NCBI GenBank assembly: GCA_020055645.1 | Contig: CM034548.1 | Location: 31,980,201-32,044,200, forward strand | DNA from: Tomocerus qinae | Lineage: Eukaryota > Arthropoda > Collembola > Entomobryomorpha > Tomoceridae | Length of the DNA: 64,000 bases | Direction: 5' to 3' | Shown: in pieces, positions 14,789 to 26,610 of the stretch | Layout: each line of letters begins with the position of its first letter | How positions within the stretch are numbered: position 1 is the first letter of the stretch | Position numbers and translations under genes: made by a program | The notes under the pieces: model-generated | Told to the model about the DNA's origin: nothing | The model's database searches: none | What the model saw: only the letters and a program-made list of their open reading frames with translations

Positions 14789-15359
14789 CGAACAAATATA
14801 CAAACCTTTATTCAAGAATGGTGAAAGAATTCCATGCGCATGTCCCACTTTATGTTTAAAAGATTATGTTTATGTAGAGTAAAGAATTATGTTAACTTTG
14901 TAAATACAAAGTATATTTAAATTAAAATACTTTAATGTCTATAGTGATGGATAAATTAGCTGCAGCCCCAACTTGCTGATAAAAAAGAATTTCCTAAACC
15001 AAAATAATAACTGTAGATCCTAGCTTCAAATGCAGGGAAAAATAAAAGACTCCATTTTTGAAAAAAATCCCACAGTCACCAAAAAGCTCCCTTTTAATCA
15101 GAAAAATATTTTTAAAGAATAGATAGTTACCCAGTACTGTTATTTAATTCTATAAAATGGTGTGCCAACTGCCAAAATAATCAAGAGGGTAGTAAAAAAG
15201 TAAACCCAACTCTACTACAAAATGTTAAGTTTGTCGATATAGCATAACCAATTTGTATTAGAAGTTTTCAAATGCTATTTGCCACATTACGATCGTTACG
15301 AAATGTCCCCTTTCGCTAATCATTTCCATTCAATCACGACTTACCACCATTCGCCTTCT

Positions 15360-15670
15360 TATGTTTTCTATTATTGCTTTAATGTTATAATAATATGAAA
15401 CGACTCATTTCGGTTGTTTAGAGGAATTGGGCTTGCGCATTTAGCTTTTTTGCTTCTAAGGTACATGCATATATTACTTGTGCAGTTGATAGGAGGAGGA
15501 GGTACTCAAAAGTGTTGCTGTCAGCACTTGCGTTACACATGGGCGAGTAGGTTTTGCGTTACGCAATATATTCAGGTTCCCTAGGCTCTCCTACCAGACA
15601 TAGATTCATAGTTAGGTTGGTAAATTTATTGGTTTATCTCAGTCTGTGGTTATAATATAGAGATTAGCAT
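15360..15670 (+). repeat. Dispersed repeat family, copy 1
   Basis: This segment shares an ordered set of landmarks with three others in the window: AACGACTCATTTCGG, a GCGCATTTAG/TTTTGCTT stretch, GCATATATTAC, GTCAGCACTTGCG, ACGCAATATATTCAGGTTC, CTCTCCTACCAGACATAG, then a run reading TAAATTTATTG and CTCAGTCTGTGGTTATAA. No coding potential was seen. Confidence 0.7.
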
Positions 15671-17489
15671 TGATTTGCCTATCTTAGTGACAATAATATT
15701 ATGTATCAATGCCCTGTCTGTAGTGTATGGATTGTTCTGTTGATCTGTAAACGTGCTACGAGTTCTATCTAGCACAAATCTGGACAATGGGATGCGCATG
15801 AGGAGATATGGTGGGTTGAAGTAGACTGCTATAAGTGATTTGCCTGTGGTCACTGGCGGTCGGCTTACATGACCCGGTCCCTCTCTGACTGCCCACCAGA
15901 TCGAGTTGCGGGACAGTGTTGAGCCGTTCCGTCTCATGGTTCAGTATTCTTCACTAAGTCTCTTCGTGTAAGTCTGTACACTTAGTAAAGTTGTTCCGGA
16001 AGTCACTGGAAGTAAGCCCTCGCGGCTTGAGCGGTAGCATAGCTCTACTAATCAATAGTAGTAGCCGCCCGTGCTCTCCCCCTAACACACATAATGGCAA
16101 CTTTGACTGTTATATAGTTAGTCAAGATTAAATCAACATTTAATTTAGTAGTAGGCAATAAAATTGCATTATATTATTAGTTAAACTAAATTCACGTTTT
16201 CACAAGAGCTTTGGTTATGCCTGGAGGTCTTCCTGTTTTTATTTTCACGCTAACAGGTATCAGTTTAGCTCTCTTATGTTATGTGTGTATTTTACTCATG
16301 CTAGCAATTCCCATTAAATTTTTAGTTTCTGGATTTGTATCTGTTTAGGAATCACTAGAGTCGTAAATATTTGTAAGTTGAGAAGATAGCTTTTAAAACT
16401 AACAGTCTGTCTAGACTACCGGAACACAAATGAAATAATTCATTAGCATCGTATGATTTCAATAATAGTCCCGTTTCGTCATAACGATATGACCATTACT
16501 GTGAAATATACTTTTAAGTCCGTCTCATACCAATTGATTCTAATGGGAAGTATAGTCCCGAGTCCCGAGCTAGCCTAAAGGGTTAATAATATTATTATTG
16601 TCTTAAATCTTATTTCTTTTATGGTGACAAGTGACACTGGTCTAAAAGAGATATCACGAATGTTTTAATGTTGAATAAATAATATAATTCTAAATATTAC
16701 CCTTCGTACTCGATGTATTGACTTTCGTACTTTATTTTATTGACCCAGTTACTTCTTGGTATGGACGATTGGACTATTTTCTAAAAGCCTTTTTTTATTG
16801 ACAAAAAGCATTGTTCTATTTACCCGGAAATCCCTACCCATAAAATATTCTTATGTAAAGGCAGCAATTCACTTCCAAAAGAAGCCGAGAGGAAACAAAG
16901 GAATTTATTGGAAACTTTTGGACATCAGGTAAAATCCCCATTATATTTGTATTATTTTTGAACCAAACATTTGTTCTTCTAGGTCAAAAAATATGCTGGG
17001 GTCATATAAAATTGATGGTGTACTCCAAATTACCCTAGCTGATTATTTTTAGAGCAAGTTTATTTATTTTGGACACAGCTGCTGTTTAAAGTCCTTTCAT
17101 CACCTGTAAGCAATTTTCATAATAACATTGTTGATGAATGTAACGCCGTTATTTTCGATAACCCCTGGGATTTTAATAGCCCTCGGTATAAAATACAGTG
17201 AACTGTAGTGCAAAAATAGCCACCCAGTCGGATTCTGTATAATATTTATATAACTGTGTTGAGTATTTCTTTTACTTAATAGTTGATTTTAGTATCTGTA
17301 AATGTTACAACACTAGTTGAAACCAAGCACGTAAACTGTGCTAGAAAAATGTTGAAATATCCCCTACGCCTTCGTATTAATACTCGTCCGGAATTTCAAT
17401 GGCTTTTATATACCTACTGAATTTATAAATTAATTACAAAAATTCCACCACTTGACCCAGAACACTTTTCATGCAGTTTACTGACAATT

Positions 17490-17757
17490 AGGGTGTCCCA
17501 TTCCCATTATGAAACGCCTTTCGGTGGTTATAAGAGGAAGTCAGTATGTGCATTTTGCTATTTTGCTTTTAAGGAACTTGCATATATTACGTGTGTAGAT
17601 GATGTGAGGAGGATCAAGGTACCCAAAAATGTTGCAGTCAGCACTTGGGGGAGGGGGCATTACGTTACGTAATATATGCAGGTTCCCTACGCTCTTCTAC
17701 CAAACATAGATAGATAGATAAATTTATTGCTTAATCGCAGTTTGTGATTATAATTTA
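17490..17757 (+). repeat. Dispersed repeat family, copy 2
   Basis: Same landmark order and orientation as the copy at 15360-15670. It ends with CTCTTCTACCAAACATAG, a short GATA run and GCAGTTTGTGATTATAA. It is followed about 50 bp later by an inverted copy, giving a head-to-head foldback arrangement around 17775. Confidence 0.7.
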
Positions 17758-17799
17758 AAGTATTCTATTCTATAATATAAACGCACTAATACCTGACTA

Positions 17800-18030
17800 T
17801 CTATGTCTTGGTAGGAGAGCCTAGGAAACCTGCATATATTATTACGTAACGTAAAACCCCCTTTCTCAAGTATAGCGCAAGTGCTAGCTGTAACTCTTTT
17901 TGATATTGCTTCCTCCCATCTACTATCAACGTAATATATACACGTTCCTTGAAAGCACAAAAGTAAAATGCGCATGCCCCTCCCTCTAAACCAACGAATT
18001 GAGTTGTTTCATATATTATTATAACATCAG
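17800..18030 (-). repeat. Dispersed repeat family, copy 3 (inverted)
   Basis: Reverse complement of the family: it starts GGTAGGAGAGCCTAGG and passes ACGTAACGTAAAACCCCC, GCGCAAGTGCTAGCTG and GCGCATGCCCCTCC before ending GAGTTGTTTCATATATTATT. It faces the copy at 17490-17757. Confidence 0.7.
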
Positions 18031-18989
18031 AACAACAATACGAATTCACATAAGATGATTATTGGTGATTGAATGGAAATAATTAGCTAAAGAAGACAAT
18101 TCGTTTTCCAAAATCCGGGAATCATATTTTTCTGATTTTAAAGGGGAACATTCTGGGGTGTTTAATAAAAAGAATCTTTTATTATTCCCTGTATTGGACA
18201 CTACGATCTACGGTTATTATTTTGGTTTAGGAACTTTTCATTTGAACCGGAATTGTTTTTATTATTGTAATGGGTGGCCTGATTAATTTCTCTTGAGTGC
18301 CAGGTTAGCCCCTTAGCTGGGTTCACTAGTTATAGTATAATTTACCCAAAGCATTACATCACAGGTTGTAATCTAATGTCTTGTAGTAAGTTACCTCAAT
18401 TTAACTTTTTATTTAGAAAGCTGAACGCACTTATGCAAAGCATCACTTTAGTAATCGTGTTGTTCGATTTGCGCAGTGAAAAATTCCGTACTAAAAATAG
18501 GTATATTTGTTTATATCATCGTTTGTTAATTTGCCGCTCAGCTAAACATAACCCAATCTTAAACGTTACCTAAATGTGGTAAATGGGTAAATCCCAACAA
18601 GGTCGTATATTTCATAACAAATCAGTTCATGCGTTCTGTATGCAAATATTTCCAGCTTTCGGTTCGCTTAAGTTTCCTATTATTACATGTGCGGGAAAAT
18701 TTAAAATTTGGCCATTTACATTGTTGAAATTATAAGATAATACATTAGCCAAGTACCTCCTCCCTGTCCGGTGATACAGACAATTTTCAAAAACAAAAGT
18801 CCCTAAAACTATCAATATAAAATCTCTACCTCCGACGCCGACCCACCAAATGAGAAACTATGAAAAGTTCAAATAGAATAAATGTATCTGAAATATTTTC
18901 GTCTCATCGTACAATATATCCCCTGGAATACACACTAGCTTTATTTATAACAGAACCTAGGTCTTGTGACCGGCTATCTCTTATATTAT

Positions 18990-19262
18990 AAACACAGAAA
19001 AGAGATAAAGCAATAAATTTACCAATCTATCTATGTATGTATGTCTGGTAGGAGAGTTAAAAAAACTTGCATACATTACGTAATGCAAAACCCCCTCCCC
19101 AATTTGTAACGCAAGTGCTGACTGTAACACGTTTGGATTCCACCTCCTCCTCCCCCAACAACTACATACGTAATATATGCAGGTTCCTTTAAACCAAAAT
19201 GCGCATGCTCACTTCCTCTAAACCACCGAAATGAGTTGTTTCATAAATTATTATGACATCAA
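18990..19262 (-). repeat. Dispersed repeat family, copy 4 (inverted)
   Basis: Same family in reverse orientation, with GTCTGGTAGGAGAG, ACGTAATGCAAAACCCCC, GCAAGTGCTGACTG and GAGTTGTTTCATAAATTATT. The four copies differ by many substitutions, so they are separate, old insertions or duplications. Confidence 0.7.
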
Positions 19263-19653
19263 AACAATCATCACAATAAATAAAATTATTTCCAACTATG
19301 TTTCAACTATGTATGTATGTCTCTATGTAACTGTATTTTATGCCATGGACTTTGCGGCTTTTTGTTGCAATGCGCAAGAGCGAAGCGCGTATGCATAACA
19401 ATAAGTTCACCACGGGTTAACAGTAAACACTTAATAGGTTACTGTATTTCGAAATTAACTAATACACATGATTATGCTGGATGCCTACCTTTCGAAATAG
19501 AGTCACGCATGCTGGGGGCGCTACTATCTGTATATTATGATCGATCGTAGACTTGATAAAGCAATAATAGACATTCACCTAAAAATTGATTATTGGTGAT
19601 TTAATGGTAATGATTAGCGAACTGGGACATTTTGTAATGATCGTAATGTGTGT

Positions 19654-20722
19654 ATTACTGATAGTTTCAGTAGTCCGTGAAACCGTTATTTGGGAGTTGC
19701 ACCTGGATACGCATTCTGATTGGTCAAAATTTTTTGAATCCAGCGATCTGATTGGTTATTGCAGTAATGAATATTCTATAGATTCCCCAGATGGGGGAAT
19801 TTTAACAACATTTTGCGATTACTACAAAATACAATACAATCCATAAAAAATATTACACACAATGTACACAAAGTTTAAACGTTGCAATATACAACAACGA
19901 AGTCGAATCATTATGAATCATTTACCCATAGTACTATAAAAACTCGTTTTGCAAAACACCAGCTATAAACAGAAGTACAAATCGATGTTATATAAACATT
20001 AATTTAAAACCTTGTTGTAGAATTGCGAATTCAATATAATTGTACTACATTTGGTTACGAATGATCACATACGTTTACTAAATTGATAACATAACAATCC
20101 CAATAACATCAGACAGACAGAACTCTGTAGAACTCTTCGGCTGAATTTAGGCAGCGGTACTTCGTTCCCGCTGCTGCCGCTAACCCCCGATACCTCCCAA
20201 CGGCAACGGCGGCAACGAAGTACTGCTGCCTAATTTCAGCCGAACTCTTCCTCTGTTCTGATGTTGTTGCAAGTTGTTATTGCTATTTTGCTATTATCAG
20301 TTTAGTAAATGTATGTGATCAGTTGTAACCAAATGAAGTAAAGTATTATTGAATTCGCAGTTCAACATCAACGTTTTTTAGCCCATCACATCGATTTGTG
20401 CTTCTGTTTATAGCTGGTGTTTTGCAAAACGAATGTTTATATTACTATGGGTAAATGATTCATAATGATTCGACTTCGTTGTTGTATATTGCAACGTTTA
20501 AACTTTGTGTACATTTGTGTGTAATATTTTTATGGATTGTATTGTATTTTGTAGTAATCGCAAAATGTTGTTAAAATTCCCCCATCTGGGGAATCTATAG
20601 AATATTCATTACTGCAATAACCAATCAGATCGCTGGATTCAAAAAATTTTGACCAATCAGAATGCGTATCCAGGTGCAACTCCCAAATAGCGGTTTCACG
20701 GACTACTGAAACTATCAGTAAT
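19654..20722. mobile_element. 1.07-kb near-perfect palindrome (foldback element)
   Basis: The left arm from ATTACTGATAGTTTCAG (19654) is repeated as its reverse complement up to CTGAAACTATCAGTAAT (20722). The dyad centre is near 20190 and only scattered substitutions separate the arms. The centre is GC-rich and carries the pair GGCAGCGGTACTTCGTT / AACGAAGTACTGCTGCC. No transposase was recognised, and the open frames inside the arms have no recognisable domain. It is best read as a foldback-type non-autonomous element or a recent inverted duplication. Confidence 0.85.
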
Positions 20723-21055
20723 TAGCATTTCAAAACTTCTAATGCAAATTAGTTCTGCTAAATCGACAAATTGTTTTACATTTTTAGCATTTTTTTGTAT
20801 AGAGTTGCTGTTACTTTCTAATGCCCCATTGATTTCTTTGTGGCAGTTTGCTCACCTTTTTTGTAGAATTAAATAAAAACATGTAGTACTGGTTTACATA
20901 AAAACCTTAGTGAAGTACCGATGATTTTTGGAATTGTTTTTGTTACTGTGGTGGGTGGCCTAAAGAAATTTATTTGCCCCTTAGCTGGGTTCACTAGTAA
21001 TTGATAATTATATAAATTACCAACAAACACCACCATTGGTAAACATCAGCATTTT

Positions 21056-21242
21056 TCTGGATAAAAACGGATAAAAACGGATAAAATCGGATAAAACCAG
21101 ATAAAACCGGATAAAATCGGATAAAACCAGATAAAAACTGATGAAATCGGATAAAACTGGATAAAACCTGATAAAACCAGATAAAATCGGATAATACCGG
21201 ATATAATCGGATAACTCGGATAAAATCGGATAAAATTTGATA
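21056..21242. repeat. 10-bp tandem repeat GGATAAAACC, about 18 copies
   Basis: Variants of GGATAAAA followed by CC, TC or AC repeat with a 10-bp period, with a few shortened units near the right end. No gene overlaps it, and NDK starts about 0.9 kb downstream. Confidence 0.9.
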
Positions 21243-22113
21243 ATTTTATTTATTTTAGTTAGGTTTTCCAGGTTTTTCCACCAGCTTGTTTTATGAAGGT
21301 TTAGATGATTATTCTAAAAATTAAATTTAAGACTTTTAATTATAGTATGTATATTTCCCCCTCTCTACGTATTTTCCTGTCTTTTGGTGCCTTCTATACA
21401 CATGTATTTTGCCATTTTTCGTACATATTTTCCACATTTTCAGAAAATAAATAAATACATATAACTGATAACAGCTCTGAAATAGTCACATTATTGAACC
21501 CTATAATTAAAAAAATAAACGCTTGACACCATTATCACAGTTTGCATAGATTTAGATACTCAAAATTTACGACTGAATCATGCTGGTCGTAGATTAAAAA
21601 TTGGCATTATACAGCGAAAAGAAAAATTGAACAATCACGCCAGTAATTATTTTATTGCTTTAACTTTACTGAATTAGTGTATAAAATCATGGAGGTGACA
21701 TTCATAAAAAAAATTTATAGTGGCAGTCAGCTATTTCAGATTTCGGTTGCGTCCTCACTGGGTTTCGGCTACTAATGCGGTAAACAGAGGATTACAAATA
21801 CCTAAGCCAAAAGCAAATACATCTCCATCTGAATCCCTATCAACCTACCAACATAAAAGGGCAAAATAAAATTTGTTGCATTCACTTCGATTATTTCTGA
21901 CATCAGTAATAAAGCACATTGTAAATTTCGGTCATAATTTATTCTAAGACAATCTGGCAATTTTGGCTGCTATAACTAACTGACAGTGACTGTGATTACA
22001 TAGCAGCATTTGGAAAATTGGCAGAAATAAGCAAAGTAGAAAAGTGCTTTTACTATTCGTAACATTGGCAGGCAGCATAAGCCTAGTCATACTCCTACAC
22101 GTTGTTTGCTCTG

Positions 22114-23780
22114 ATGAAAAACCTAAGTCGGAAAAGGACATCTTTGACGGCGGCTAAAGAAGAAGACTCAAATTTGCAGGGAACAGGGCGGGAGGAATCT
22201 GATTGGGGGTCCGCCAAGCAAATGGGCAGCAGTACGAGTGAAAATCGTAGCGGAGGAGCTCAAAGCACGAGAGGTTCTTCCTTTCTTCCTACCGGCTTCA
22301 AGGTGTACACAGCTCTGCTAACGCTCCTCGTGGGAATCCTTTTATTTTATCCATTTCAGCAAATTTATACTGAAACTGCAAAATCTTCGACAATGGCCAA
22401 CGCTAACACTGAACGCACTTTCATCATGGTCAAGCCCGATGGTGTCCAAAGAGGACTTGTCGGTGAAATTATCAAAAGATTCGAGCAGAAGGGGTTCAAG
22501 CTAGTCGCTATGAAATTCATGTGGGTTAGTGAAATCACATTCAACATTTAAAATATTCTCAATAATAATTCATGTTTGACTTCTTGCATTAATTTAGATT
22601 ATGCACTACTGATTAATTTTTTTGCTTTATCATTTAGATATGATTGATGATTGTAATAAAACTACTTTTGACTTATATTATATACTACTTATTGATTTTT
22701 AGTTGACAGTTGTCATGCTTAATGTTACTAATGACTAGTTTTTATTGCACAGTCGATTGATTTTAGGAAGATATATAGTACTCTAAATAATTACGGAATT
22801 ATACAGAAGTATTACCTAATACCTATTACCTACCATACAACATGCAACATTTATCCTGTCACTTGTTACTAAATATGTTGTATGTGCAGGCAGGCAGTCA
22901 GTAGAACCAGAAATCAATATGCTGGGCGACCATATGCATATGGCCATGTCTGCGTCTGATTGCTTGTCAATTTGTAGTGTATAAAACAAACTATTAAATA
23001 TCAGATAGTATCAAATCCTATGACTTGTAGGTATAATACATGACTTTTAACAGCTTTTCAATTGCTAATTTGTATTAGTATTCACAGTTTGTGGTAAAGA
23101 TGACATGACATGATGGCAATTATACCTATACACTGTTAACTACTTTTTCTATGTTTGTAGTGCTATTTTCAATTTAATAGCTCACAAAATGTTCATCTAC
23201 TCTTGATTAATACTTGTATTTTGTACTTGTACTTGTAATTCCAAAGTACCGTACCTTCAAATATACTGACTGCATAAGAATTTCATCAGTGGCATAACTA
23301 ATTGTACAATAGAAATGTTTTTAAGGTTTAATTTTAATCATGTCCTTACAGGCTGAAGAGAGTCTTCTAAAAAATCATTATGCGGATTTGTCTGCCAAAC
23401 CGTTTTTCAACGGATTGGTGTCCTACATGCGCTCTGGACCGGTTTGCCCTATGGTAATTTTCTTTTGTCCTCCAGTGTCCATTGCAATTCCTATTAAAAT
23501 GGTTTACTGTGAAGTTAATTTTGATAATAATACCTTTTTTCTGTAACAGGTGTGGGAAGGCCGAAACGTTGTAAAGACTGGTCGCAAAATGCTTGGAGAG
23601 ACTAATCCAGCGGATTCATTACCAGGGACCATTCGTGGTGACTATTGCATTGAGGTTGGACGTAACATTTGCCATGGATCAGATGCCGTGGAGTCTGCCA
23701 ACAAGGAAATTGACTTGTGGTTCAAGGCTGAAGAACTCGTTGATTGGAAATCAAACGAAGAGGTTTGGCTCTATGAGTGA
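22114..23780 (+). CDS. Nucleoside diphosphate kinase with N-terminal membrane-anchor-like extension
   Basis: Exons 22114-22524, 23352-23453 and 23550-23780 join in phase 0 with GT-AG introns to give 247 residues. Residues 94-247 are a complete group I NDK, which moves the gamma-phosphate from NTPs to NDPs. They include [23 protein letters not shown] and the phospho-histidine motif [11 protein letters not shown] (H213; H120 if counted from M94), and end WLYE as usual. Residues 1-93 are not part of the usual roughly 153-residue enzyme. They comprise a basic start, a Ser/Gly-rich low-complexity stretch and one hydrophobic segment (about 64-81, [13 protein letters not shown]). M94 has a strong start context and could yield the plain cytosolic enzyme. 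I chose the first ATG of the open exon. The extension could be a signal-anchor; it does not look like a mitochondrial presequence. AATAAA occurs near 24086. Confidence 0.95.
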
Positions 23781-25921
23781 AAGAACCGGTGAAAATATAA
23801 CTCCAATTTCTCCTTCTATACAGAAATTCTATTCTCATTAAAATTCGGCATATTTATTCAGGTAGTCGTATTGTATCATTTAACTATTTGATAACTAATA
23901 TTGATGCGATATGTCACCAAGAATGCTTTAAAATTTTACGTTTAAGTCACTTTATACTATCTACATTTATTGTGTAATTATGTAGAGATATTAGTTTTTA
24001 TAATAACCAATTATCGCCTTGCAATTTAGTACATTGCATCATATCACTATTTATCCATGTTGTATACCAAAAGTCTTTATGGAAAATAAATGAATATTGT
24101 TGGAGCAATCTTTAGTTTGCAGAAATATTTAGTCATTGCCAATTATCTCTAACCCCACCCAACAATCATTGCATGTTGTCTTTATTTATTAGTATGTAAA
24201 CAAGTAGACGAAGAAGTGTTCAATTATAGCCGAAGAGTAAGCTTTCTCTGCATTTTTTGTTACATCAATTAAATTAGTTGTCCATTTTTGTCATTTTTAT
24301 CATTTGATATTCATAATACAGAATTAACAAGGGGATTCCATTTTATCAACCATTTAAAGTTGAGCATGAGTGTTATGTTTCTGCCGACATAGATTATTGT
24401 CGTTTTGTAGAGCCATTCAGTGCGTCTAATATTGCAAATAACGCAACGTTGACGTTTTTTGGTGTCAAAAAATGAATAGTATAAGCCGTATGGTGATATG
24501 ACGTATACCTAGTTACATGAGTTACATGATCAACATTCAACAATAAGAATAAAAAATTATGGTTGGTCCATGGCCACGCAGATGTATCTTGTACGTTGGT
24601 AATTATTACTTATCAACTTATGACTCATGAAGGAACGACCGAACTCAAGGCTATCTTGTTGGTTGAGCAAAGGAGGGAAATTCAAATAGTCACTGCCGAA
24701 GGTTGGACGTGATTTAAGTGACTTGTTACTTTAAAAACAATTTCATCTTTTATCATTCCATTCCAACTCCAGTCTCCAATGATAAGTGTCACGTTGGGAA
24801 TATCTCTGTCTCACATTTCTTCTTACATCTTAGATCTGGTACTAAAACAAATAGAACGGTAACAAAAGTCAGTAACAACTGGGCAGCGAGTGAACTAGAT
24901 TTTACAGATTACATATTATAATAACAGTCAACGAACACAAATTTCAAGTTCCTCCCCCCTAAAATTTCAATTCTTTATCACATCTATACTCAAGTCAAGT
25001 CCTGAAGGCTGATTCATGGCAGCAATGCGATATAAATAGAAGAAAACTGTATCATAGACAATTATTACCAGTCAGAATTTTTACACACAGGTAACAAAAG
25101 TGATTTTCTGTATTACTATGTACTAAGTTATGCCATGCAAAATATCTATCCAGTGTACTAACACAGGGAGTAACAATGACCTTGCATGCATCACAGATTG
25201 CTTAATTAATTTTAAATTGAATATTTGGACTTTTTTGAAATTTAAACCGAGAATATTTATTAAGCGGAGTCAAGTATTGTCATAACTTGTGTTCAGTTTT
25301 GCCAATCAATGATTATACCTCATCAAGAGAATTACATTACATCAACAAATGGCAAGGGAATTAAATTAAACCAAGAAAGTATCATAACGTGTAGTTGCAC
25401 TTTGATATTTTTTACAATTGCATATTGCTTATTTGTTATTGTAACTGACTAGCTACTACGTAGTAGTTTGTCAGAAGTTGACACATTTCTCAAGTTAGTC
25501 CTAGTCCATCTGCTTTTCCGTTGGATTCAAGTAAACTTTCAATCACGTTAACTGTGAATGGGTTGTCAGTTGTGTAAGTGTTGTGGTTATAAGAGCCCAT
25601 TCGATTATTGGAACATGAGTCTATCTGCCGGTAACTTATTTTAATTGTCGTTGACTTGATTGCAGAAGCAAAGAACCTTATTTCTTATAAACTGTTTTGT
25701 ATAAATGTCAAATGTTGAATTAAGAAATATGAACATTAAAATGATGTATCTTTGAAGCCAGCCATGAAGCATTATAGTTAGCAATTAGCATGACATTCAG
25801 TGATCAGTTACAAAACAGTTACAAAACTTTGACTAATTGATTATATAGAAACGACAGATGAAAATGGCCTACGCTTTACAATAAGTGTGAATGGAATTGA
25901 GCAAAACATATTTGCGCTCTT

Positions 25922-26058
25922 ATAAGGCCGATATTTTTAATACAACACTCGAACTCTAATCTCAACTCTTAAGAGTTTAAGGTACATATTGAGATACCTT
26001 TCACTCTTGAAAAAATTCGTAAAAAGAGCGTGAGAGTCGAGTCATTAATATGGGCCTA
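25922..26058. mobile_element. Short foldback repeat (about 137 bp)
   Basis: TAAGGCCGATATTTTTAATA with CACTCGAACTCT on the left is matched in reverse complement by GAGAGTCGAGTCATTAATAT and GGGCCTAA on the right, with internal ACTCTTAAGAG. The arms are imperfect and no transposase is present. It is probably a MITE. Confidence 0.5.
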
Positions 26059-26139
26059 AAGTTAGTATGCAATGAAAAACAACCTTATGTAGCAAACTGT
26101 AATATTTAAAGACGCTCATTGTACATAAAAGTTTTAAAT

Positions 26140-26610
26140 CTTAATACCCCTCCTCGGATTGTACTGCTCATCCGCTGTGCTACCACTTGATACGACTCTT
26201 GTTCTTGATATCAATGTTAGTCAGTGCTGACTTAAGACAAATTAAGAAAAGAAAAAATTGTAAGGACGAAACTAATCATACTATTTTTACTTCATAAATA
26301 ATATGTTATGCATCTGTATTTAGTAACCAGTAATGTTCAGAGTGGTCAAGCAGGCGTTTAATAAAAGTAGTACATAACATAACTATTAAATATTGTAACT
26401 ATTCATAACATATTATTAATAAGTAAGAATATGGTAAAGACTAGTTTCGTCCTTACCATTTTTCCTTATTTTAATTTGTCTTGAATTGACATTAGCAATG
26501 ACTAACACTAATATCAAAAACAAGAGTCGTATCGAGGGGTAGTACAACGGAGGGGTATTACACCGTCGGGCAGTGCAACGGCGGGGTATTACAACCCGAG
26601 AGGTATTAAG
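26140..26610. mobile_element. Foldback MITE-like element (about 470 bp)
   Basis: The ends read CTTAATACC and GGTATTAAG. Longer complementary blocks lie inside: GATACGACTCTTGTTCTTGA against its complement near 26520, and AAGGACGAAACTA against TAGTTTCGTCCTT. The right arm has an extra GGGGTATTACA duplication near 26553-26595. No coding frame was recognised. Confidence 0.75.

Larger units (their letters stand above)
14341..16090 (+). mobile_element. tRNA-derived SINE, split by a later insertion
   Basis: The head (14341-14470) starts GGGCACACAGG and carries a box A-like GTCTAGTGGTCTAAAC and a box B-like GAGTTCGAATCTC. The tail (about 15890-16090) ends in a CACAC run. Both parts match, in order, the intact copy at 43842-44244. 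A 10-bp duplication, ATAATGGCAA, flanks the whole at 14329-14338 and 16091-16100. Roughly 1.3-1.4 kb of unrelated repeat DNA (approximately 14475 to 15850) interrupts the SINE. No functional tRNA gene is implied, because the cloverleaf is degenerate. Confidence 0.75.
13990..16850. repeat. Widely spaced inverted repeat, arms about 170 bp
   Basis: The segment at about 13990-14160 reappears as its reverse complement at about 16690-16850. Shared landmarks are the runs reading as ATAAAATAAAGTACGAAAGT and CAATACCAAGAAGTAA on the left arm. The arms bracket the split SINE and other repeats, so this is either the ends of one large nested element or two independent insertions of one repeat in opposite orientation. 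Confidence 0.6.

Noticed and set aside
15650-15937. 95-codon minus-strand frame
   Set aside because: It covers the SINE middle and a dispersed repeat; the intact SINE copy has no matching frame.
19586-19846. 86-codon frame with a hydrophobic start
   Set aside because: It lies across the edge of the left arm of the palindrome. The mirrored arm gives no matching preserved frame, so it is a by-product.
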